This document shows positions 1 to 8,537 of a stretch of 39,366 nucleotides of DNA, in pieces. Within the stretch, counting starts at the first letter, position 1, and every line of letters starts with the position of its first letter. The translations under genes and the position numbers were made by a program. This DNA is from an uncultured Eubacteriales bacterium (lineage in GTDB: Bacteria; Bacillota; Clostridia; Lachnospirales; Lachnospiraceae): the NCBI GenBank assembly GCA_949294665.1, contig CASFID010000031.1:1-39366 (forward strand), read 5' to 3'. The notes under the pieces are model-generated. The model saw nothing but the letters and a program-made list of their open reading frames with translations, was not told the DNA's origin and did not search any database.

Positions 1-1
1 C

Positions 2-322
2 GGCGAGCGGCAGAGGATCTCCATCGCCCGCGCCCTTTTGAAGGATGCACCTGTCATTCTCCTTGACGAGGCGACTGCCAGCCTGGATGTAGAGAACGAA
101 AGTGCTGTTCAGGAAGCTCTCTCCCGCCTGCTTCAGGGCAAAACAGTGCTGGTCATCGCCCACAGGATGCGTACTGTCGCCGGGGCGGACCACATCGTTG
201 TGCTGGAAAACGGCCATGTGGCACAGCAGGGCACTCCGGAAGAACTGATGGAACAGGGCGGTCTTTACCGCCGTATGGTGGAACTTCAGAAAGAAACGGC
301 CCGGTGGAAGCTGGGAACGTAA
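2..322 (+). CDS. ABC transporter ATP-binding protein, C-terminal part (cut by window edge)
   Basis: This is the C-terminal 106 residues of an ABC ATPase; the frame is open to the left edge, so the start lies outside the window. The end of the ABC signature ([12 protein letters not shown]) is followed by Walker B ([11 protein letters not shown]) and the H-loop (VIAHR), in the order and spacing of multidrug/lipid exporter ATPases of the MsbA/MdlB type. The closing segment ([20 protein letters not shown]) is typical of fused permease-ATPase exporters. The protein would hydrolyse ATP on the cytoplasmic face to power export. The substrate cannot be told from this fragment. The gene ends 25 bp before a terminator shared with the convergent TetR gene, which may or may not regulate it. 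Confidence 0.93.
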   Translation, partial: GERQRISIARALLKDAPVILLDEATASLDVENESAVQEALSRLLQGKTVLVIAHRMRTVAGADHIVVLENGHVAQQGTPEELMEQGGLYRRMVELQKETARWKLGT

Positions 323-346
323 CAGCTGCTCTCACCAAAAAAATGA

Positions 347-395
347 AAACGGCCCGTATGTTAAGAAAATTTCTTTTCATACGAGCCGTTTTTTA
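347..395. terminator. bidirectional intrinsic terminator
   Basis: A 13-bp stem (AACGGCCCGTATG with CATACGAGCCGTT, one wobble) has A-rich sequence on its left and a T run on its right. It can therefore stop both the rightward ABC transporter transcript and the leftward TetR transcript. The TetR stop codon lies inside it. Confidence 0.85.
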
Positions 396-983
396 TGCAG
401 TTCCATAAGGATGTTCTTCTTTGTCCTCCGTATCTTTCAACAATTCTCCCAGTCCGATCCTTCTCAGATTGGTAATACGTTTTGCCATGATCTCCGGCGA
501 AACCGGCATATCTTCTTTAATCCACTCAATAGTCATGCCTGCCGAGGCCATGGAATGGTACTTTGTAAAGAAACGGAGTTCTTCCATTACCGGCTTTTCC
601 CCGGCATTTCTCTCATACCACTTTTCATGATACTGAAGATCCCACTCAAAGGGATGTTCCAGCATATAGTTTTTCAGGCAATTCTGCCCGCACATCATGA
701 CAGCGGGTCTCAGAAAGAAATGATATTTTTCCGCCCGCAGGAAATAATCTTTCAGGTTTTCATAGTATCCCCTGCCCGTGTCTGTATTATGAAACTTAGT
801 CAGCACGCGGTCATAATAGATCCAGTGGATCAGATCATCCTTATCCTTAAAATGATTGTAAAATCCCTGTCTGCTGACCCCGGTCTTTTCCCGGATGTCT
901 TTGATCGTAATCGATTTCAGTTCCTTTGTTCTGCACAGATCCAGCATGGCATCCGCCACAATCTGTTTGATATTGATTGCCAT
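393..983 (-). CDS. TetR/AcrR family transcriptional regulator
   Basis: This is a 196-residue DNA-binding repressor of normal TetR length. The N-terminal helix-turn-helix is clear at about residues 24-50 (ITIKDIREKTGVSRQGFYNHF), followed by the usual KDKDDLI helix. The C-terminal ligand/dimer domain resembles the TetR_C groups seen in Firmicutes with DhaS-like regulators. Its start is one base after the stop of the flavodoxin gene upstream, so the two are probably co-transcribed and the regulator may control that unit, or the convergent ABC transporter. The ligand is unknown. Confidence 0.9.
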   Translation of the reverse strand: MAINIKQIVADAMLDLCRTKELKSITIKDIREKTGVSRQGFYNHFKDKDDLIHWIYYDRVLTKFHNTDTGRGYYENLKDYFLRAEKYHFFLRPAVMMCGQNCLKNYMLEHPFEWDLQYHEKWYERNAGEKPVMEELRFFTKYHSMASAGMTIEWIKEDMPVSPEIMAKRITNLRRIGLGELLKDTEDKEEHPYGTA

Positions 984-984
984 A

Positions 985-1419
985 TTATTTCCCGATTCCT
1001 TTTCCTGCCAGATATGCTTCCTCCACAGCCTTTGTTCCGATCACTTCGCCCTTCTTCCCGTCATGTCCTGTTACGATCACATAGGCTTCCCTGCCGCCCA
1101 GATCCTGCCATCTGGGAAGGAGGCGGTCTATCATCACCTTCATCTGTCCGCTCATCGTCAGGAAATAAGTTGGAGAGGCGAGGAGAAACACGTCGGCATT
1201 TTCCGCTTTCTTCAGGATCTCAGCCATATCGTCTTTCTGGACGCAGGAACCGGTCCTGAAACATGCGTAACACGCCCTACACGGGGAAATATCTTTTTCG
1301 CGAAGAGAGATTTTCTCCACCTGATGCCCGGCTTCTTCTGCTCCGCGGATAAATTCATCACATAAAATATCGGAATTGCCTTTTGCACGCGGGCTTCCGT
1401 TAATTACCAGCACTTTCAT
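985..1419 (-). CDS. flavodoxin-family NAD(P)H-dependent FMN reductase, short form
   Basis: This is a 144-residue cytoplasmic flavoprotein. The N-terminus carries the FMN-phosphate loop (NGSPRAKGNSD) and the Cys cluster CRACYACFRTGSC of the iron-sulfur flavoprotein/NADPH-dependent FMN reductase family. The second FMN-binding loop SPTYFLTMSGQMK is also present. Relatives are usually near 180 residues. Here the chain runs from GHDGKKG straight into the C-terminal EVIGTKAVEEAYLAGK helix, so about 30-35 residues that normally hold a strand and a WxEGxW-like loop seem to be missing in frame. A good ribosome binding site (GGAGG) precedes the ATG. It may have lost activity or have a reduced fold. Confidence 0.85.
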   Translation of the reverse strand: MKVLVINGSPRAKGNSDILCDEFIRGAEEAGHQVEKISLREKDISPCRACYACFRTGSCVQKDDMAEILKKAENADVFLLASPTYFLTMSGQMKVMIDRLLPRWQDLGGREAYVIVTGHDGKKGEVIGTKAVEEAYLAGKGIGK

Positions 1420-1495
1420 AATTGTCTGCCTCCATCCCTATACAATTCAAATCGTTCTGTCCCGTCAATATCAATTGTTCCAGTCTTTCCCCTGA

Positions 1496-2209
1496 TCACA
1501 TATTGCCGGAAATGATGTCCTCAGCCCAGCTGCAGATTTCCTCCTGAGAGGAAGAAGCATCCTCCTCATAACAGTCAAAGATATTATCCGAGATCACTGC
1601 ATCCGGCGCCGCTTCGGTGATCAGTTCCACACTCTGAGCCAGCCCGCCTGTCCCGTGTGAACAGAATAAAAATACCTGCTTGCCCGACAGATCATTTTCC
1701 TCCAGAAATGTCAGAAGAGGCATCGGCACTCCGTACCACCAGTTCGGATACCCCACAAATACCGTGTCATATTCATCCAGATTTTCTACCCGTTCTTCCA
1801 GCTCCGGCCGGGCGTTCTCGCTTCTTTCTTCATTTGCCCGTTCCAGACATTCATCCCAGTCGCTCGGATAAGGATCTGTCACGCGGATCGTGAACAGATC
1901 TCCGCCGGTTTCCTCCTGCACCCATCCGGCCAGCTGCTGTACATTTCCCGGCGGTATGACACTTGGAGAGGATACCGCGTCTACATCATCATCCGGCACC
2001 GCATTGTCCGCCCATGAAAAATAAGCTACAAGAATCTTTCCATTTCCAGCCGGTGCAGCCGGGCTTCCTTCGGTATCATTTCCTGACGCATCCGCCGTTT
2101 CTGCATTTTCCCGTGAATTCCCGGTGGCCGGAGCATTTGGAGCGCTGCTGCATCCGACGGCAAAAAGTACGGCGCATACACACAACATCGTAATAACTTT
2201 TCTTTTCAT
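1496..2209 (-). CDS. flavodoxin-like lipoprotein
   Basis: This 237-residue protein is exported and lipid-anchored. A short charged N-terminus and hydrophobic core end in the lipobox FAVGC, with predicted cleavage before Cys20. A low-complexity Ala/Gly/Ser/Asn linker follows to about residue 55. The rest is a flavodoxin domain (Flavodoxin_4 type): KILVAYFSW opens the FMN loop, YPNWWYGVPMPLLTFLEEN is the family hallmark, and FCSHGTGG follows. Extracytoplasmic flavodoxins of this type occur in many gut Clostridia and are thought to carry electrons at the membrane surface. The partner is not visible here. It sits upstream of the FMN reductase with a 76-bp gap, so both may belong to one redox unit. 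Confidence 0.88.
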   Translation of the reverse strand: MKRKVITMLCVCAVLFAVGCSSAPNAPATGNSRENAETADASGNDTEGSPAAPAGNGKILVAYFSWADNAVPDDDVDAVSSPSVIPPGNVQQLAGWVQEETGGDLFTIRVTDPYPSDWDECLERANEERSENARPELEERVENLDEYDTVFVGYPNWWYGVPMPLLTFLEENDLSGKQVFLFCSHGTGGLAQSVELITEAAPDAVISDNIFDCYEEDASSSQEEICSWAEDIISGNM

Positions 2210-2692
2210 ACTGCCTATAATCTCCTAACTTAAATTAATTTCACCTGATCCGGTTATACGCAAAACCATAAGGTAAACACTGATCAGCTTCTTTAATTTA
2301 AGTTTAGCATCATATTTCTTATAGACAAATGCTTATATCTTATCATTCGTCATTGTAGAAAGGCATAGTTTACATTTTCTGGTATCTCCAGCTGCTGACA
2401 GTGCATAATATTAATATACACATAGCAATCATTACCGGAATAATCAAGATTCTATATATACTGATACACAGACCGTAATCGCACAAAGCGAGATCAATGC
2501 CAGATAATCCGGTACTAAAATCAGAGAAGCAAGCCTGGATATCAAACGGATCTGTTCATCGCAGATAAAGACGGCGGTTATATAGTTTGCCCCATATCTG
2601 CCCCATTTTTGAAAAACAGGGAAAAGAAAATCCCGAGAAAGCCGGAAAACGTATCCGCCGTTTATCGCCTCGAATGATCCTGCGGGGGATAG
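2210..2692. other. 483-bp AT-rich gap without an intact gene
   Basis: No intact gene was found. The right half of the gap on the minus strand (about 2370-2545) holds a roughly 56-codon open stretch ending in TAA at 2370-2372. It contains a strongly hydrophobic segment (SIYRILIIPVMIAMCILIL) and a SSWRYQKM-like end, which looks like the C-terminal tail of a membrane protein. No start or ribosome binding site goes with it, so it is more likely a relic than a gene. The part next to the lipoprotein gene (2210-2340) should hold that gene's promoter, but I could not fix a convincing -35/-10 pair. Confidence 0.4.
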
Positions 2693-3799
2693 TTACTCCG
2701 AAAGGCGGTAATGTGTGTTCCGGCTTTTTCCCTCCTGTATAATCTGGCCGTTTTCAACCATCTTTTTTAATAACCGTCCGCATGTTGTCTGACTGATTCC
2801 CAGCTCCTTTTGTATATCTTTTCTTGTAAATGTCCCCTGCTTTTTTGCCAGAGAAATTACTGCTTCTTCCTGATCATCATTATCTGTCCCCTTATTAATA
2901 ACTGTCTTCTTTGGCTCATCATGGAAATTCAAATTAGGCAGTATGATCTTAAAGGCATTGTCAGAAGTTTCAATCTCAGGCTTTTTCCCTGTTTCTGAAT
3001 AAGACTCTATTATCTTCCGCATCCCGGTTCCATATGCTTCTATCAATTCCAGACGATAAAATATATTTGCCAGTTTTACATTACGGCATACGGAAATCCC
3101 CATCATCACATCTTTTAAGGTAACTCCGCTTAAAAGCCCTCCAATGGAAGTAAACTCAATCCGATCTGTATAAAGACTTACGAAACTGCTTGCACGGTAG
3201 GAATATTCCCGATGTATAAGCAGATTCAAGAGTGCCGCTCTGACTGCTGTCTCCGGATAATCTCTCTGATCGATCCGGTACAGTTTCTGGAATGAAGAAT
3301 GAATCTGATTACGAAAATCAATATAATCATATACTTCATCCATCTGCTGAAACAGAGAACCGGAAAATTCTCTCCGGTCTTTAAACTGGCTCTGAGTAGT
3401 TCCTTCAAAAGCTGCCACCTTAATCGTATGCACGCACTGATCTGACAGCAGAAGCCCCAGATTTGTATAAACTCCATCATGTGTCATAATTCCCAGCGTT
3501 TTCATCTGTACTTCACCCAGAGGCAGATTCTTTTTGGCAAATTGCTTTTTTGCTGCTTCAAAAGTCAGATCCTGATTCAAAGATCTCATATCCTCGAAAT
3601 GATCTCCATCCGTTTCTTTAATCATTCGGCGAATCGCTGTATTAGTAGCCGGTACCGAGGAATATCCCTGCCGGACATAAACGCCTTCCGGACGCAGCCC
3701 CTTTTTGGCAATATAATACGGTCTTTCTGTTCCCTGCTGAATATCGATCACAACAATCTGCTTTTTCAGCAGACGGTCTATTTTGCCCCCGAGGGGCAT
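2693..3799 (-). pseudogene. AlbA_2/Schlafen-type ATP-binding transcriptional regulator, 5'-truncated
   Basis: The 368-residue reading frame matches the family annotated as putative DNA-binding (AlbA_2) plus divergent AAA-4/HATPase_c_4 proteins, normally about 470-490 residues. The open frame begins in the middle of the AlbA_2 domain: IDIQQGTERPYYIAKKGLRPEGVYVRQG is a segment usually near residue 110, and everything before it is absent. The central part (AALLNLLIHREYS, RIEFTSIGGL, RLELIEAYGTGMRKI) is the HATPase-like half. The C-terminus has a winged-helix segment (TFTRKDIQKELGISQTTCGRLLKKM). The 5' end stops just after the tRNA terminator, so the truncation looks like a rearrangement junction. 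A shortened protein could still be made from the ATG at 3799, but I judge it non-functional. Confidence 0.7.
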
Positions 3800-3803
3800 A
3801 TTG

Positions 3804-3843
3804 CAAAAAAATAAAACCCGTAAACGTTGAATTTACAGGCTTT
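3804..3843 (-). terminator. terminator of the tRNA operon
   Basis: On the minus strand an 11-bp stem (AAAGCCTGTAAA pairing with TTTACGGGTTT, one G-T wobble) is followed by a run of T. It lies 6 bp after the 3' end of tRNA-Asn and separates the tRNA transcript from the truncated gene beyond. Confidence 0.85.
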
Positions 3844-3848
3844 GTGAG

Positions 3849-3921
3849 CTCCCCCTGTTGGACTTGAACCAACGACACTTCGGTTAACAGCCGAATGCTC
3901 TACCGACTGAGCTAAGGAGGA
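3849..3921 (-). tRNA. tRNA-Asn (anticodon GTT)
   Basis: The 73-nt cloverleaf on the minus strand starts TCCTCCTTAGCTCAGTCGG. The acceptor stem pairs TCCTCCT with AGGGGGA, the discriminator base is G, the anticodon loop is CTGTTAA with anticodon GTT, and the T arm is GTTGG-TTCAAGT-CCAAC. CCA is not encoded. Confidence 0.96.
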
Positions 3922-3958
3922 ATACTTTATTTAATTTTCAACAGTTTTCACTGCCAAG

Positions 3959-4031
3959 TGGAGAATACGAGAGTCGAACTCGTGACCTCCTGCTTGCAAG
4001 GCAGGCGCTCTCCCAACTGAGCTAATCCCCC
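3959..4031 (-). tRNA. tRNA-Ala (anticodon TGC)
   Basis: The 73-nt cloverleaf on the minus strand starts GGGGGATTAGCTCAGTTGG. The anticodon stem-loop is CCTGC-CTTGCAA-GCAGG with anticodon TGC, and the T arm is ACGAG-TTCGACT-CTCGT. The acceptor stem GGGGGAT/ATTCTCC includes two G-T pairs. CCA is not encoded. It is transcribed together with tRNA-Asn, 37 bp away. Confidence 0.96.
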
Positions 4032-4061
4032 GGAAAATGTGTTCTATATTAGAACTTTTAT

Positions 4062-4090
4062 AAAATACCACATTTCCAGGGGCATGTCAA
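4062..4090 (-). promoter_or_regulatory. sigma-A promoter of the tRNA-Ala/tRNA-Asn operon
   Basis: On the minus strand a perfect TTGACA lies 17 bp upstream of TATTTT, about 30 bp before tRNA-Ala. A small dyad (GTTCTA-TAT-TAGAAC, 4041-4055) lies in the short leader. Confidence 0.85.
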
Positions 4091-4150
4091 TAATTTTTGC
4101 TCATATTATACAGATATTGAGGACTATCGTTCATATAGGCGGTCGCACTG

Positions 4151-4969
4151 TCAGAATCCCAGCAGTCTGAGCAGAAGCGGATTGCTGTTATACAGGAACT
4201 GCAGGACCGGGCTCTGTTCCACCATTTCAAAGCAGGCCCCTCCGGCCTCTGTCGTATATGCCAGCGTCATGATAAGGAATCCGATCCAGATGATCACAAC
4301 AGCAAGCACAAGTCCCAACGCGCCTCCGGCTATATGATTCACCAGTCCGAGCACCGGCAGTTCTCCGATGATGTTTACTGCAAACATCAGGGCCTTCACG
4401 ATAATGATCGCAAGCAGGAATGTCACCAGAAAGGCAAGCAGTTTGAGTACAAGCCGCGATATATATGCCGCGACATAATGCGGAAAGCTCTGCACGCCCA
4501 GCTCGCTGTATATCGTACTGTTATTGTTTTCGATGAGCTGATCCTTCAAAAACTGCGGCATAGGCGCATTCTCGATCTCCTGGATCTGAATATCTTTGGG
4601 GATATCTCCGATCATATTCATAACATCGTCCGTTGTGATACCAAGAAGATCCCAGTCCAGTTCGCCCAGATTCTCAAGCTGCTCGGGCGACAGATTTTCA
4701 AACGGAGTGCCGCTCAGATCATACTTTGCAAGTTCTTCGGGCGTGATCTCAGGCACGAACGCCTCCACGATCCTCGATTCGATGTAGTCGTCTACCGGTG
4801 TATATTCCGCCAGCGCGTCAGCTACATAGGGTGATAAGAACAGCACGATCACAAGTGTGAGTATGGTTGACAGCAGGGAGATTCCAAGTTTGAGAAATCC
4901 CCTCACATACCCCACTACGATACAGACGATAAAGATCGCCGCCACAATAATTAAAAGCCAGTTATTCAT
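4151..4969 (-). CDS. CvpA family membrane protein
   Basis: This is a 272-residue integral membrane protein. The first hydrophobic segment (residues 3-25, LLIIVAAIFIVCIVVGYVRGF) carries the GYxRGFxK pattern typical of CvpA (colicin V production) proteins, and a second segment follows at about 30-50. A long acidic extracytoplasmic loop (about 51-160) is larger than in short CvpA proteins and is common in Clostridia. Two or three more helices follow from about 165 to 245. CvpA proteins support envelope functions of uncertain mechanism. The gene follows the DUF5711 gene by 8 bp, so both are in one operon with the LysM protein. Confidence 0.85.
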   Translation of the reverse strand: MNNWLLIIVAAIFIVCIVVGYVRGFLKLGISLLSTILTLVIVLFLSPYVADALAEYTPVDDYIESRIVEAFVPEITPEELAKYDLSGTPFENLSPEQLENLGELDWDLLGITTDDVMNMIGDIPKDIQIQEIENAPMPQFLKDQLIENNNSTIYSELGVQSFPHYVAAYISRLVLKLLAFLVTFLLAIIIVKALMFAVNIIGELPVLGLVNHIAGGALGLVLAVVIIWIGFLIMTLAYTTEAGGACFEMVEQSPVLQFLYNSNPLLLRLLGF

Positions 4970-4977
4970 AATATCTC

Positions 4978-6174
4978 CTATTTCGTCAGATAAATCACTC
5001 GCAATTCATCGACGCTCATCACATAGTATCTGTTTACTCCAAAAGCAGGAAACATTTCCAATACTTCCACGCTCAGCTCGCCCTCATACTTTATGATCCC
5101 GGTGGCAGTGACGATACAGCATCTGTCGCCGTCAAACAGGATGATCTCATCGCCGCTGATCTTTACATTCCCGTACTTCCCCGGCAGATCCCGGCTGATG
5201 ATCTGTTCCCCCTGCCTGTTATACAGCCTGACCTCATATCCTGATTTTTCCTGATTGAGCAGGACAAATCCGATATATCTGTCCGAATGGAATACGCTCT
5301 GTATCTCCTGGTCCAGCGTGATCTCTTTCTCCACCTCGGGAGCGTCAGTTCCCCTGTATATCACGAAGGAGCTGTCACCCACTACGACGGACCGGCCTGA
5401 TCCCATAAAAAATATATCTGCCATGACCGTATCATTATATACCACCGAAGAAACGATATTGTCCTGTCTGCTCTGCCCGGCCTCACTGAAATCATAGTAG
5501 ATAACTCTCGAGCTTATCCCTGTTCCATCCACTGTCAGATAAGAAACCGCCATCATCTTTCCATCGTCAGACATCTCCAGCGCCGTAGGATATCCGGTCG
5601 TACCGGGCGATGTCTGCAGTTCGACAAGGACGTTTCCGGTGGCATCATAAGTAATGATCTCGGGCGTATCTTCATTTCTCAGGACCACGCTCACGATCCC
5701 CTGATCGGAAAGCGCGATCTTCTCGATCGGGAGCGTCGTCTCGATCTCCCCCGTCAGACCATCTTCGGAAAATACAAGAATACTGTTTCCTCCGCTGTCC
5801 GCTACCGCAAATGATCCGTCTTTCACCACAATGACCGGATTCTGCAGCTGCGTAGGCTGTATCCACTGTTCCTCATTTTCCTTATTCAGGAAAGCGACTC
5901 CATCCCTGTTATATCGTATGATACCGTCTGAGAACTGCACATAGTTACTCGTATCCGATATATCACTGGAATACTGGGCTGCCGTCCTCGCCTGGCTGTA
6001 AGTCTGATTGTTGAGCAGAAGATATGTACCGCACACAGCCAGTATGATGAGCACCGCCGCCACAAGTATGCGCCGTAGCCTAGCGCGGCGTATCCTGCGC
6101 ACCTTCCTTATAATCTCACTCAGATCCTCCGGCGGAGTTAAAATCCTGAGATAAGTCTTTTTCTTTTGCGCCAT
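4978..6174 (-). CDS. DUF5711 family membrane-anchored beta-propeller-like protein
   Basis: This 398-residue protein has a very basic cytoplasmic N-terminus (RKVRRIRRARLRR), one transmembrane helix at about residues 35-55 and a large extracytoplasmic part. That part is made of repeated beta-strand blades (patterns such as SFAVADSGGNSILVFSEDG and GKMMAVSYLTVDG), suggesting a WD40/PQQ-like propeller. The overall pattern matches DUF5711 of Lachnospiraceae, whose function is unknown. It lies between the LysM protein and CvpA genes on the same strand, so a role at the cell envelope is likely. Confidence 0.8.
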   Translation of the reverse strand: MAQKKKTYLRILTPPEDLSEIIRKVRRIRRARLRRILVAAVLIILAVCGTYLLLNNQTYSQARTAAQYSSDISDTSNYVQFSDGIIRYNRDGVAFLNKENEEQWIQPTQLQNPVIVVKDGSFAVADSGGNSILVFSEDGLTGEIETTLPIEKIALSDQGIVSVVLRNEDTPEIITYDATGNVLVELQTSPGTTGYPTALEMSDDGKMMAVSYLTVDGTGISSRVIYYDFSEAGQSRQDNIVSSVVYNDTVMADIFFMGSGRSVVVGDSSFVIYRGTDAPEVEKEITLDQEIQSVFHSDRYIGFVLLNQEKSGYEVRLYNRQGEQIISRDLPGKYGNVKISGDEIILFDGDRCCIVTATGIIKYEGELSVEVLEMFPAFGVNRYYVMSVDELRVIYLTK

Positions 6175-6254
6175 AGGACTCCCCTTTATGTTACATTTTG
6201 CAGGCAGGCTTTAACCGCCGTTTCCTGCCCGTTAACGCCCATTATATCATGATT

Positions 6255-7439
6255 TTATGGTAATAGCAATTTCTGTCCCACATAGATCAGATTTCCGTCT
6301 GAGATGCCGTTCATCCTGCAGATCGCGTCCACATGTGTAATATCCCCGTACATTTTCATACTTATGATTGCCAGGGTATCTCCTTCTTCCACCACATATA
6401 CTCCGTCGCTGCCGTTCCCGTCCGTGGTCCTGACAGCCTGTCCGTCCGCCTCAGAACTTCCGGCAGATAAACTGTCGGCGCCCGGACTGCCATTCTCTTC
6501 TTCCGGCCTGGCATCCCCGCCGCCTGTTCCACTGTCCGTCTGAGTTCCATCGTCCGCCTGTAATGCGTCATCCGTCTGCGCTTTCCCGCTGCCGTCTGCC
6601 GTCTGTTCCTCTGACGTCACAGCAGTCACTGATCCGCTTGTCTCCTGCGTATCTATCGTACCGGATGTGTCCGCCAGAGTATCCAGCGTATCCTGCACGG
6701 ACTTCATCCGGTCAAAGCTGTTTACCATAGACACTCCCATAATAATGAGCACCAACACCAGACATGCGCTTGCGGCGTACATCAGACCTCCTGCTTTTTT
6801 CTTTTTCTGCCGCTCGCTCCGCTTTCTGACCAGATTACGAAAGTCCTGTGCAGCTCTGTCCTCCACATTCTCCGTGGGAATTGCCCCATTTTTTTTTCGA
6901 CTGGCGATCATGTAGTTCTGCATACACGGATTTTTCTCGTAATACGTGTAATGCCCCCCGATCTCCATAAGGTCGTTCATTTTATGCACATAATATGTCT
7001 CGTCTTTTTCCACCGGATCTTTCATGATAAAGACCGTATTCTTTTTTGGAAATGATTTTTTATGCAGTTTCACGGTCGAAGGCTCCGGCATGAGAGGCAC
7101 TCCGGGATGTACCACGAACCACCCCAGCATTTCGCCATCCTCGAAGAACTGCTTGCAGTCCTCATAGGCATGTTTCCATGTATCCTCATCGATCACATAT
7201 TCATTTCCGGACATTTTCAGATCATGCATCCTGACCGCACCGTATATGTACACATAATCTTCTCCCCCGTCTGACTGTATATCTCCGATGAGGAACGCGC
7301 CTATCGGATCCTGTCCTGACTTTTCGCATTTTTCACTGAGCTGCGCAAAGAAAGTATCCACATAGTCTTCCACATATATTTTCGGGCTGTCGCTTACATT
7401 TCCTATCTGCCGAACATTTTTTGGTATCTGTCTTCCCAT
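6255..7439 (-). CDS. membrane-anchored LysM protein with an N-terminal JAMM/MPN-like domain
   Basis: This is a 394-residue protein with no signal peptide. Residues about 20-180 are cytoplasmic and resemble the JAMM/MPN fold in layout (GAFLIGDIQ, YIYGAVRMHD, GWFVVHPGVPLMPEPS, then FIMKDPVEKDE). The metal ligands are not kept: the HxH motif is VVH and the last Asp is replaced by Lys124. A basic stretch precedes a transmembrane helix at 219-238. A long Ser/Thr/Asp/Gly-rich linker follows outside the membrane. A single C-terminal LysM domain (about 349-393, VEEGDTLAIISMKMYG ... IYVGQKLLL) should bind peptidoglycan. The protein probably connects a cytoplasmic protein-binding module to the wall. 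The JAMM comparison is inference from motif layout. Confidence 0.8.
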   Translation of the reverse strand: MGRQIPKNVRQIGNVSDSPKIYVEDYVDTFFAQLSEKCEKSGQDPIGAFLIGDIQSDGGEDYVYIYGAVRMHDLKMSGNEYVIDEDTWKHAYEDCKQFFEDGEMLGWFVVHPGVPLMPEPSTVKLHKKSFPKKNTVFIMKDPVEKDETYYVHKMNDLMEIGGHYTYYEKNPCMQNYMIASRKKNGAIPTENVEDRAAQDFRNLVRKRSERQKKKKAGGLMYAASACLVLVLIIMGVSMVNSFDRMKSVQDTLDTLADTSGTIDTQETSGSVTAVTSEEQTADGSGKAQTDDALQADDGTQTDSGTGGGDARPEEENGSPGADSLSAGSSEADGQAVRTTDGNGSDGVYVVEEGDTLAIISMKMYGDITHVDAICRMNGISDGNLIYVGQKLLLP

Positions 7440-7539
7440 ATAAACTCACCTTCCTGATAAATGATTTTCCCGGCGTTCTCTAAGAGGATAGCACAGGGAA
7501 AACGGCTGAATTTATCAGTTGGTGTCAGATGAGTTCGAC

Positions 7540-7573
7540 AAAAAACCGGATACTCCTGAAAGAAGTACCCGGA
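7540..7573 (-). terminator. terminator of the transaldolase-transketolase operon
   Basis: On the minus strand CCGGGTACTTC pairs with GGAGTATCCGG (wobble pairs included) around a 5-nt loop, and a run of T follows. It lies 26 bp after the stop of the transketolase C half. Confidence 0.88.
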
Positions 7574-7598
7574 TATGATACGCCGGTATTCCCGGCCG

Positions 7599-8537
7599 CT
7601 ATACAAACTGTTTGATCTTCTCAAATATGCTCTCTGTGTCCAGACCGTATTTCCTGAGCAGTTCGACTGCAGGGCCGGACTCGCCGAACGTGTCGTTGAT
7701 CCCGATCTTCATGACCGGCGTCGGAGCCTTCTCCGAAAGCACGTCGCACACTGCGCTTCCCAGACCGCCGATCACGGAATGCTCCTCAACTGTAACGACT
7801 TTTCCCGTCTCTTTTGCCGCTGCCAGGATGAGCTCTTCATCGAGCGGCTTGATCGTATGGATATTGATAACCTTCGCTTCAATGCCTTCTGCAGCCAGCT
7901 TATCCGCTGCCTCGAGACAATTGCTCACCGGAAGCCCCGTTGCTATGATCGTAAGGTCCTTTCCTTCTCTTAAGACAACTCCCTTTCCAAGTTCAAACTT
8001 GTAATCCGGCCTGTCGTTTATGACCGGGACCGCCAGGCGTCCGAATCTCATGTATACCGGTCCCTGATGCTCATATGCCGCTTTTACAGCCGCTTTTGCC
8101 TCTACATCATCGGACGGACTGATGACTACCATCCCCGGGATCACACGCATAAGAGCGATATCCTCATTGCACTGGTGCGTCGCGCCGTCTTCTCCTACGG
8201 AAATCCCTGCATGTGTTGCCCCGATCTTTACATTGAGATGCGGATATCCGATAGAATTCCTCACCTGCTCGAACGCGCGTCCCGCCGCAAACATTGCGAA
8301 GGAACTTGCAAAAGGCACCATCCCTGCAGCCGCCAGTCCCGCTGCCACGCCCATCATATTGCTCTCCGCAATCCCGCAGTCGATAAAGCGTTCCGGATGA
8401 GCCTTCTTGAATACGCCTGTCTTTGTAGCTTCTGCAAGATCGGCGTCCAGTACGACGACGTCTTTATGTTCCGTTCCGAGTTCAGCGAGCGCATTTCCAT
8501 AGCTCTCTCTTGTTGCGATCTTCTTTACATCTGACAT
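7599..8537 (-). CDS. transketolase, C-terminal subunit
   Basis: This 312-residue protein forms the pyrimidine-binding and C-terminal domains of a two-chain transketolase, which transfers C2 ketol units between sugar phosphates using thiamine diphosphate. The Transket_pyr part shows RESYGNALAELG, a FIDCGIAESNMMGVAAGLA segment with the catalytic Glu, and HAGISVGEDGATHQ. The C-terminal half (GKDLTIIATG, VVTVEEHSVIGGLGSAV) is also complete. The start overlaps the end of the N-terminal subunit gene by 13 bp, implying translational coupling. Two-gene transketolases are normal in Clostridia, so this is not a broken gene. Confidence 0.96.
   Translation of the reverse strand: MSDVKKIATRESYGNALAELGTEHKDVVVLDADLAEATKTGVFKKAHPERFIDCGIAESNMMGVAAGLAAAGMVPFASSFAMFAAGRAFEQVRNSIGYPHLNVKIGATHAGISVGEDGATHQCNEDIALMRVIPGMVVISPSDDVEAKAAVKAAYEHQGPVYMRFGRLAVPVINDRPDYKFELGKGVVLREGKDLTIIATGLPVSNCLEAADKLAAEGIEAKVINIHTIKPLDEELILAAAKETGKVVTVEEHSVIGGLGSAVCDVLSEKAPTPVMKIGINDTFGESGPAVELLRKYGLDTESIFEKIKQFV

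Noticed and set aside
411-1259. 282-codon plus-strand frame opposite the TetR and FMN reductase genes
   Set aside because: It is antisense to well-supported genes, has an unnatural composition and no ribosome binding site.
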